From Xanthomonas sp. DAR 34887 (GTDB lineage Bacteria; Pseudomonadota; Gammaproteobacteria; Xanthomonadales; Xanthomonadaceae), in the NCBI RefSeq assembly GCF_041245805.1, contig NZ_CP162490.1, positions 4,565,001-4,629,000 of the forward strand: 64,000 bases of DNA. The letters run 5' to 3'. Of this stretch, positions 26,613 through 33,543 are shown piece by piece. The position numbers and the translations under genes were made by a program. The notes under the pieces were generated by a model. The model searched no databases. It was not told where the DNA came from and saw only the letters and a program-made list of their open reading frames with translations. Each line of letters begins with the position of its first letter. Within the stretch, counting starts at the first letter, position 1.

Positions 26613-27176
26613 ATGTCAATCTTGCGAAGAATTTCAGAGTCAATCGTAGGCACCAAGGAAGCAATAAAGGAGAAAGGCGATATCGGCGAGACCGATCTCC
26701 GCAAATGGCTTGGCGAATCGGGCCTATCCTATGTCGCAGTCTGTCAGGCAAAGGAAAGTTTCGCTCCACTCTTCACCGGCGAGATCAAGCGACCGGATTT
26801 CATGGTTCTGCTTGACTCGATCGGACTGATCGCAGTAGACGCAAAGAACTTCGACTTGAGAGAGTGGGATGGCTCGACCTGCTTCACGCTAAGCCTAGAG
26901 AAAGAGCTCCTGAAGGCGATTGCGTTTGAACGCATGTTCCGAATTCCACTCTGGTACGCCTATAGGGGAGAGGACAACGACAACGTTTCTTGGTACTGGA
27001 TCAGTGCACTTAAGGCGGTCGAAGTAGGAATCAAGCGCGGCGGGCGCCATGGCGAATTCTTGACCATCGGCTTGGAGCATTTCGCCCACGTAGTCAATCC
27101 GGATGACATGGCCAAACTCTATACACAGCGGCTACCCGGTGTCTCCAAGATCGCGGCTCTTCCCGTTCCGGCTTGA
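26613..27176 (+). CDS. PD-(D/E)XK nuclease-like protein
   Basis: Encodes 187 residues. The centre reads KRPDFMVLLDSIGLIAVDAKNFDLREWDG: an acidic residue, a strand, then DAK, matching the D...(D/E)XK active-site pattern of restriction-like nucleases; an upstream KGDIGETDLRKWL may give the helix-1 acidic residue. C-terminal half (WYWISALKAVEVGIKRGGRHGEFLTIGLEHF) is undefined. Lower GC than the backbone, at the edge of the AT-rich island. Nuclease activity is predicted from the pattern only. Confidence 0.55.
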   Translation: MSILRRISESIVGTKEAIKEKGDIGETDLRKWLGESGLSYVAVCQAKESFAPLFTGEIKRPDFMVLLDSIGLIAVDAKNFDLREWDGSTCFTLSLEKELLKAIAFERMFRIPLWYAYRGEDNDNVSWYWISALKAVEVGIKRGGRHGEFLTIGLEHFAHVVNPDDMAKLYTQRLPGVSKIAALPVPA

Positions 27177-27329
27177 TCGCCAAAAATCGACGCGAGGGGG
27201 TAGGAGCCAAGCTCCGGCACCGCTCCTCTCGCTCATAGATCGCATTCCTGATCTTGCCATGCATCGTGGAAATGATGGATTTTTAAGGACAGAGAGGGCG
27301 GCGTGCGTTCAGTGGCCGAGGAAAGCAAT

Positions 27330-28055
27330 ATGTCGTCAGAGAAAGAGATCATTGCAAAGCCCGATGACGATGCGCAGCAAATGGGCACTGCACTCTCGGA
27401 CTTGCGTTTTCCTTCACTCGCTGCGGCGATGGACCGCTATCTGCAGGCAACCGACTACAGCCGCGCCGGCCCCGTGGAGCGCTGGAGCTTTGCAATCGCC
27501 CTGCTTGGCGCGGGCGTGGGAATGCTGTTCGGCACCCTGCTCGATGGCAAGGCAGCGCTTTACTGGGCGATAGGTGGGCTTGCGGTAGAGCTGACGGGCG
27601 TCGTGATCTCTTTCGTGCTGGGCGTCAAGCGTGAGCTACCGGGTTTTCGTCGCCCCTATGCCAGCCACGCGGATGAGATGGAAAAGGAATTCCATTATTA
27701 CCACACCATCGTTGCGACGCTGCGGACGTTCCCGCTGGAAGAGCGGCGCCGCCGCGAAGCCTTCATGCGCGACCGCCGCACCAACATGCATGACCGTCTG
27801 GGCCTTTTTACCGGCGGTATGGAGAGGCTCGGCATCATGCCTGTCCTGCTGGCGCTTTATCTCCAGCTCAAGGACTGGCGCTGGGGCGACTGGGGCGTGC
27901 TCGGCAAGATCACCATGATGCAAGGCATCTTGGCCTTTCTCCTGCTGTTCGCTTACGCGATGTCCTGGCATTTCATTCGGCTGCACATCCGCGTGCAATC
28001 ATATGAGCAATTACTTGCTGAGGCGAATCGTCAGGATGGCGCCACTCGTTCCTGA
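27330..28055 (+). CDS. Integral membrane protein of unknown function
   Basis: Encodes 241 residues from ATG 27330 (a GTG at 27303 would add nine). Hydrophobic helices are at about 48-66 (WSFAIALLGAGVGMLFGTLL), 69-90 (LYWAIGGLAVELTGVVISFVLG), 165-180 (LGIMPVLLALYLQL) and 192-215 (MMQGILAFLLLFAYAMSWHFI). A charged cytoplasmic stretch (ADEMEKEFHYYHTIVATLRTFPLEERRRREAFMRDRR) lies between pairs. No family recognised. It stands between the nuclease-like gene and the four-gene operon and may be part of the same accessory cargo. Confidence 0.6.
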   Translation: MSSEKEIIAKPDDDAQQMGTALSDLRFPSLAAAMDRYLQATDYSRAGPVERWSFAIALLGAGVGMLFGTLLDGKAALYWAIGGLAVELTGVVISFVLGVKRELPGFRRPYASHADEMEKEFHYYHTIVATLRTFPLEERRRREAFMRDRRTNMHDRLGLFTGGMERLGIMPVLLALYLQLKDWRWGDWGVLGKITMMQGILAFLLLFAYAMSWHFIRLHIRVQSYEQLLAEANRQDGATRS

Positions 28056-28223
28056 CAGTCGCAACTGGCTGGGTGTTCCGAACGAGGGACGACCTACCTT
28101 TTTCTCTCTATCGTGGCTAACGCCAACACAGTTCGCGCAGCACCTGCTCATCGCATCCTTCCATGCGACTCATGGCGCCGTTAGTTGCCCCGTCTTCTTT
28201 GCCTAGACTCACCGAGCTAAAAA

Positions 28224-29228
28224 CTAAATCATGCCCTTATAAGTAGAGTTTCCGTTAATTTTCAGGCAATATGCGTAAGCATCAAGGTTGCCATCCGTAC
28301 GCCTGGCTACTCCAACGGAGTAATCTGGCCGATACACCATGGGTTGCGCATATGTGATCTGGCACCTAGGCCCAAGCTCTAGGAAGGCTAATGCCATACC
28401 AATGGCGTGAGGCTTTGGGCCTAAAGGAATCAGATCTATAGAGCCCTCAAAGTTACTTGCCGCCGCGACAACCCATCTAAGAATCTCAAAGGCGTCCGCG
28501 CTATGGATACGTCTGATCTCGGTGTCGATTCTCGCCTCTGGATGAAGCTGCTTCAGCAAGTTCCAGTTTCTTCTAGCCGCCGGCGACCCTGGTGGAAATG
28601 GCATAGCAAACTTAATTTGCTTGCCCTGCCGTTGCTTAAGCAACTCTTCCAAGTTGAAGGCAACGTATCCAACCCCAACAAAAAACATAGACTCGCTAGC
28701 ATGCGAAAGCTCTCGAGCGAAACCTGGGATAGGCGATGGCGTCAAAGCTGATGCTGAAAGCTGCCCCTCAGGATAATACTCTGGCTTTGTGTACGTTATT
28801 ACAAGATCATTTACATCTACACTATTTAAAAGAAATTTAACGGCATACAAGAAAAACCGTTTTGGCAAGCTTGTTATATCTAACACAACAGAGCGTTGCT
28901 TCGCAATTGCATTTAAAGCGGGGAGCCAATGTCCAGGCTGACTAGTGATATCGCCTCGCACGTAGCCCAATTGAACCCCAATGGCCCTAAGCCGTGCCTC
29001 TGACTCATCGGTCCTTTTAGATATTTCCGCAGAATAGCCACTTGGCTGATCATCGATGCGGATTATAAGCTGACCGGATGCAAGTTTTCCTTGGCTAAAG
29101 ATCCAGCTTGGCACACCTAAACAGCGATCCTCTGTGCCAGCGCAACTGATAATGGCCCAGTTTTTCTTTGGCAACTTCGCAAACAGCCAGTCAAGAGAAC
29201 CAGCAGGAGTAATAACGAACTGGCTCAT
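28224..29228 (-). CDS. Fourth gene of the methyltransferase operon, unknown family
   Basis: Encodes 334 residues. The ATG follows the ORC-like gene's TAG stop with no gap, so translation is coupled. The sequence has alternating strands and helices (NWAIISCAGTEDRCLGVPSWIF; SVVLDITSLPKRFFLYAVKFLL; DLVITYTKPEYYPEGQL), suggesting a Rossmann-like alpha-beta core; DITSLPKR is a distinctive motif. A Pro/Gly-rich segment KFAMPFPPGSPAARRNW lies in the middle. No signal peptide or membrane helix. No family recognised, so it is the least explained part of the operon. AT-rich compared with aceE next door. Confidence 0.6.
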   Translation of the reverse strand: MSQFVITPAGSLDWLFAKLPKKNWAIISCAGTEDRCLGVPSWIFSQGKLASGQLIIRIDDQPSGYSAEISKRTDESEARLRAIGVQLGYVRGDITSQPGHWLPALNAIAKQRSVVLDITSLPKRFFLYAVKFLLNSVDVNDLVITYTKPEYYPEGQLSASALTPSPIPGFARELSHASESMFFVGVGYVAFNLEELLKQRQGKQIKFAMPFPPGSPAARRNWNLLKQLHPEARIDTEIRRIHSADAFEILRWVVAAASNFEGSIDLIPLGPKPHAIGMALAFLELGPRCQITYAQPMVYRPDYSVGVARRTDGNLDAYAYCLKINGNSTYKGMI

Positions 29229-31226
29229 CTAAAAAAGCCCAGGCTGAATAACATTATCATCATTAGCATCCGAAGCCTCCTCTCTCTCCCCCTCCAATAT
29301 CGACCTAATCTGATCTACGGTGGTGTAAATTGGCTCCTTAGTACGAATGTGTGGGATTCTAAAATAGGGGCATAGCACCGGATTAAGGTACCACTTAATT
29401 CGCGCTAGCCCGTCTCCACTCTTTGTAGTATGTGAAGACTCGATCAAATCTCCATGGTCTCGGCATTCTTTGATCAATTTCGAAATAGCACCGCCGCTCA
29501 GAAAATCCTCTTCCGTCAAGGATATTCCATTGTGGCCAGGATAAGACATTGCCTTATCTGCGCGCAGGACTCTACCAAACCAGCGCCCCAGCGCATCTAT
29601 GATCTTACGCCTATCCTCTCCGTCTGAACCTTCGCGGATCTTATCCATCCACTCCTTGCTTGCATCCAAAACGCCAATTGTTTGAGACTCGATGTCGATA
29701 GCCGGAACAGAACGATCCTCCACTCCATTTAAGGCAGACTTCCTCAACCATGCCGACCAAGTTTTCTGACAAATTGACATAAAAGCAAGTATATTCCAAC
29801 CCGCCAAACTTACGAACTGTCTGTCACCACACCAAATCAACGATTGGCGAGCGTCACCAGCGATCTGCATTAGCGCAAGTTCATTTCGCTCCTTTCTCCA
29901 CCATTCTCGATCAGAATCCAACCAAGGCTCACCAATTTCGTCTGCATTTTTAAGGCCAACTCCTTTTGCCACTTGGTTTCGCTGACGTAACCAAGCGTCT
30001 CCAAGCTTTGCATCAAGCGGGCTTTCGGACCAAATGCGACTCAGTTTTTTATTCCAAGAATCGCTGCGTAGTTCGGCACCGAAGCCCGAGAAGTCTCTGT
30101 TTCTCGCGTAGATTTTTGCCCTTTCTGAGGGGGCAATCGAAGATCCAAAGATACTTCTTATGACATTACTCTCAGGGACGCCTTCATAACCATGCGCAAG
30201 CAAACGCCTACGAAGAACATCTTCAGCAAAATCATTAAAAGCAGAATGTGACGAGTTCTCCCTTCTCCGAAGAATGTCGTCAATATCAATAACGGTATAA
30301 TCACGAAGATTTTCGAGCGGAGCTCCGCTTCCCCAAATTTTCAATTCATCAGACCATGCATAGTGGCGAGTACCCACTCTATATGAAACCCGCTTATCCC
30401 TAAGAGCCAAAGCTCTATTGATCACCCGCCTAAAGACACCACTATTTCTAGTTTTTTGCTCAAGCGCATGCAATTCCTCATGCTGGTCAATTCTTAAGAA
30501 CACGGAGGCATTGGCGGGAATTACGCCCGCCTGCCTCAAACACTCCGCCAAGCAAGCAATAGGCTCGGCGATCTGCGTTTTGCTCTTTGCAACCTTGTCG
30601 TCCAGCTCGCTATTAAAATTAAAATAACGCCTATATAGCACAAGTCTTTGAGAAACTGATTTCGAAAAATCCCCCATCGTTTCGCAATTATCAAAGTACC
30701 CAGACCAGACATCCGATGCCTTCAGGGCTTCTAGTGCGCGCGATTGAGCTTCGGAAGACCAGTCAAGAACAATAACATCAGAAAGCACGCCATCTTTGGC
30801 CTGTTCCCTATTTAAGTATTCAATATTCCCCAGAAGGTCTTCCACCAGTATATAGTTCAAGTAATCTGCGAATGTAGCAGCCAGCCAAGACTCTCTGGAT
30901 GCGCTGGAGACTTCGTCCAATCGTGAAGTAATGATCTGAACGTTATCGCGAATTACATTTGTTCCCGCTGCAATAAAAGGAGGCATATCTTTGGGTGACG
31001 GATACTGCTCACCACTTCGCGCATAAGCGACGCGTGTTGAAGTTGCTAGCAGCCCTAGCAGCATGCTTTTTCCGCTCCCCTGACGCCCCCTTACCACAAC
31101 GTTCCCTGTTGAGAAAAGACCTTCCGCTTGCTCAGCGACAACGGGGCTAAATACGCGCACAAACTCTTCCGGTCGTAGCCTTTCGGTCAACCAGAGGTCG
31201 TTGAATGGGTTCTCAAGTCTGTTCAT
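29229..31226 (-). CDS. ORC/CDC6-like AAA ATPase of a conflict operon
   Basis: Encodes 665 residues from MNRLENPFNDLWLTERLRPEEFVRVF. The ATG overlaps the upstream stop as TAATG, which supports this start over an in-frame ATG at 31262. Walker A is GRQGSGKSMLLGLLA (about 47-60); a hydrophobic strand ending in acidic residues later (VFLRIDQHEELHAL) resembles Walker B. The long helical C-terminal half ends in a winged-helix-like segment (SKLIKECRDHGDLIESSHTT). RefSeq-style ORC-CDC6 family ATPases occur in prokaryotic conflict systems. It may act as the sensor or motor of the operon; that is inference. Confidence 0.68.
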   Translation of the reverse strand: MNRLENPFNDLWLTERLRPEEFVRVFSPVVAEQAEGLFSTGNVVVRGRQGSGKSMLLGLLATSTRVAYARSGEQYPSPKDMPPFIAAGTNVIRDNVQIITSRLDEVSSASRESWLAATFADYLNYILVEDLLGNIEYLNREQAKDGVLSDVIVLDWSSEAQSRALEALKASDVWSGYFDNCETMGDFSKSVSQRLVLYRRYFNFNSELDDKVAKSKTQIAEPIACLAECLRQAGVIPANASVFLRIDQHEELHALEQKTRNSGVFRRVINRALALRDKRVSYRVGTRHYAWSDELKIWGSGAPLENLRDYTVIDIDDILRRRENSSHSAFNDFAEDVLRRRLLAHGYEGVPESNVIRSIFGSSIAPSERAKIYARNRDFSGFGAELRSDSWNKKLSRIWSESPLDAKLGDAWLRQRNQVAKGVGLKNADEIGEPWLDSDREWWRKERNELALMQIAGDARQSLIWCGDRQFVSLAGWNILAFMSICQKTWSAWLRKSALNGVEDRSVPAIDIESQTIGVLDASKEWMDKIREGSDGEDRRKIIDALGRWFGRVLRADKAMSYPGHNGISLTEEDFLSGGAISKLIKECRDHGDLIESSHTTKSGDGLARIKWYLNPVLCPYFRIPHIRTKEPIYTTVDQIRSILEGEREEASDANDDNVIQPGLF

Positions 31227-32191
31227 TAGTAGCGATTTGCTCTTGGGAACAGTGCTTTCCAATGCTTTGTATTTTTATGAAACATCGGAGGCGTGTTGTT
31301 TGGGCAGTTACTATACAGAGCTACCATTGATCCAACCTCAGAATACCCATGCTGCTTTCCATTCATATTTGGACGCCCCATCACCTGATATGACTCCAAA
31401 AGAGCTTTTCTCAGAGGAGTGAATAGCTTGGGTTCCGAGGGCACAGGGTTAGGAGATACGAGACAACTCTCTGGTATAATTGTTACTGGAGCATATTTAA
31501 TCCGTTTACTTCGGAGTAAGTTAATTTCGGAGCGAATCTTTCGATCACCTGGATGACACACGATCAAGGGAATCGCGAGTATTTCCCCATCAAATGCTCG
31601 ACTCGCGAATTTGAGCGCCTCCGAAAATTGGCGCCCACTGCCGCTAAAGTCTTCTAAAAGCACTAGTCTCTCAATCTTCCGTTGGGCCACAAAGCGCTTT
31701 ATTTTCCTAACATCTCCCAGCTGACTAAGGCTATGCCAGTCAGGCCTATGGGGCTTGCCAGCGATTCCCGTCAGATGCAGAAACGAATTTATCCGCAAGC
31801 TATCCGTGACTGGGCAAACCCAAGTTTTAGTAATAGCCTCGGCTACTTTCTCGCTAGCATTTGGGTTAAATATATCGATCCGCTCTAAATCAATAGCCCA
31901 GGGGATAATTATTTGATCGCACGCCACTCGATAGAGCTCGCTGAACTCATCTACCCCAGCGAAGAACAAGTACTCGATCGAACGGAATGCCGCCCACCTA
32001 TCATTTTCATCCTTTAATCCTGCCAGCCAATCCTCTATGCGCGCAACAAAGTGTGCAGATGAGGTTGGAGCGCTTCTTTTGCTTGGCTCATACTGAAAAT
32101 AAAGATGCGAATAGAGAAACTCGTACAGAGCACGCAATCGCGCGGCTCCTTTCTTCCCCCTCATTTCCCAATTGGAAATAATGTTAGACAC
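31226..32191 (-). CDS. Phosphoribosyltransferase-like protein (PRTase-CE type)
   Basis: Encodes 321 residues from a GTG start (VSNIISNWEM) that overlaps the methyltransferase stop by 8 bases. The centre reads RKIERLVLLEDFSGSGRQFSEALKFA, a hydrophobic strand followed by an acidic, Gly/Ser-rich loop as in the PRPP-binding motif of type I phosphoribosyltransferases. Flanking strands (GEILAIPLIVCHPGDRKIR) fit the fold. Such domains linked to ORC-like ATPases have been described in computational surveys of conflict systems. Whether it makes or transfers a nucleotide is unknown. It is coupled to the next gene by TAATG. Confidence 0.65.
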   Translation of the reverse strand: MSNIISNWEMRGKKGAARLRALYEFLYSHLYFQYEPSKRSAPTSSAHFVARIEDWLAGLKDENDRWAAFRSIEYLFFAGVDEFSELYRVACDQIIIPWAIDLERIDIFNPNASEKVAEAITKTWVCPVTDSLRINSFLHLTGIAGKPHRPDWHSLSQLGDVRKIKRFVAQRKIERLVLLEDFSGSGRQFSEALKFASRAFDGEILAIPLIVCHPGDRKIRSEINLLRSKRIKYAPVTIIPESCLVSPNPVPSEPKLFTPLRKALLESYQVMGRPNMNGKQHGYSEVGSMVALYSNCPNNTPPMFHKNTKHWKALFPRANRY

Positions 32192-33359
32192 GCCGCGCTC
32201 TCACCAGCCCTCTAGCAACGACTTCGGCAACTATGGTTGCCATAGGTGGCGGAACCGCGTTTCCTATTAACTTCAAGGAATCCCGGTCGCGGCCGTGAAA
32301 AACGTAATGATCAGGGAAACCCTGAATTCTAGCAGCTTCACGCACCGTGAAACCTCTGTTTTCGGATGGGTGGAGAAAACAAGCGGGGTCAGAGAACCTA
32401 GTGTCGACAGTATGACTTGCACCAATCGACACTGCCCTTCGATACTTTCCGTTAAAAGTGCGCTTTAGCTCGACCTTATCATTTACCAATCGTAGATATT
32501 GCTTCTTTAACAGCGCGTCGATCAAACGGGCGGACTTCAATCCTGCCTCACGAATAATCTTGCAAACTTCTACCGGGTCACCGTCGCCAAATTCCCTTGT
32601 GCGATCTCGGCGGCGCAGCCTCATCGTTGACTCGAGGATACGGACTTCGCCGGAAGAAACGGAACCGAACACCTCAGGTATCTGCCATGAGTGCACTGCC
32701 GACTCGCCCCCGCGTACGTCACAAAGTTTTTGGCCAGGACCTATCTTTTTTGCAATCTGAAGAGACTCTCCAAATAGAAGCTCTGGCTGATGGTTGGCTG
32801 CGGCATGGGCTCCATATATTATTTTCCCAAGACACTGCATGGGGATCTTATTATCATCAAAAGAAAATGAAAATTTTCCTTTGGCAGCAATAATCACTAT
32901 TCGCCGACGTGCTTGAGGGAGACCGCAATCTCTGGCATCCACTATCTGCGTGAGCACTTTATATCCTGCTAACGAAAGTCGGAGGACGGCTCCATCCATG
33001 TAAGACTTTAATGCGCCTGAAGTAAGTCCCAGGACGTTTTCAAGCACTATCACCTTAGGTCTTGCAGATATTGCGAGCTCGACAGCACGCTGCAACAACT
33101 TATTTCGCGGATCGGCATGATTTCTTTTCCCAAGCGTAGAGAATCCCTGACATGGAGAACCCGCAATGACCAAGTCGCACTCGTCCAATTGAAAAGCGGG
33201 GTCAGCCAAGTCTTGGACGCGGGCATGCGATCCAATGTTTAGCTCATAGTGGCGGACAGCGTTTGCTGATATATCAAATGCGGCAACTGGTTCGAAGCCA
33301 GCTTTGATAAAGCCTAAATCGAGACCTCCAGCTCCACAGAACAGGCTAGTGAATTTCAT
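32184..33359 (-). CDS. DNA (cytosine-5) methyltransferase, first gene of the operon
   Basis: Encodes 391 residues from MKFTSLFCGAGGLDLGF. Motif I is FCGAGGLDLGF, motif IV GSPCQGFS with catalytic Cys70, motif VI ENV (about 107-109), motif VIII QARRRIVIIA, motif IX/X FTVREAARIQGFP and LIGNAVPP. A non-standard target region lies between VIII and IX (EVCKIIREAGLKSARLIDALLKK). It transfers methyl from S-adenosylmethionine to C5 of cytosine in a specific sequence. No cognate restriction nuclease is adjacent; the partners are a PRTase-like protein and an ORC-like ATPase. The upstream in-frame extension to 33608 crosses the aceE terminator and was rejected. Confidence 0.85.
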   Translation of the reverse strand: MKFTSLFCGAGGLDLGFIKAGFEPVAAFDISANAVRHYELNIGSHARVQDLADPAFQLDECDLVIAGSPCQGFSTLGKRNHADPRNKLLQRAVELAISARPKVIVLENVLGLTSGALKSYMDGAVLRLSLAGYKVLTQIVDARDCGLPQARRRIVIIAAKGKFSFSFDDNKIPMQCLGKIIYGAHAAANHQPELLFGESLQIAKKIGPGQKLCDVRGGESAVHSWQIPEVFGSVSSGEVRILESTMRLRRRDRTREFGDGDPVEVCKIIREAGLKSARLIDALLKKQYLRLVNDKVELKRTFNGKYRRAVSIGASHTVDTRFSDPACFLHPSENRGFTVREAARIQGFPDHYVFHGRDRDSLKLIGNAVPPPMATIVAEVVARGLVRARRV

Positions 33360-33490
33360 TCGTGCCACATTAGGCTCCAAGGCTCCCTCGCCATTCAGCA
33401 GAAGTAGCTTAATGCCCAAGGCGTCGGATTCACAGCCTCTCATCCTTTCGATCCAACCAATGGGGATGGCGGCGCGATCTTGGCCCTCCC

Positions 33491-33520
33491 AAAAAGGAAG
33501 GGCGGCCAAAGCCGCCCTTC
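33491..33520 (-). terminator. Rho-independent terminator of aceE
   Basis: Perfect 10-bp stem GAAGGGCGGC/GCCGCCCTTC with a 4-base loop, and a run of A at 33491-33495 that is a U-run on the minus strand. It lies 24 bp past the aceE stop and separates aceE from the AT-rich island. Confidence 0.8.
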
Positions 33521-33543
33521 TTACCTTCTCTTCAAAGACGGGC

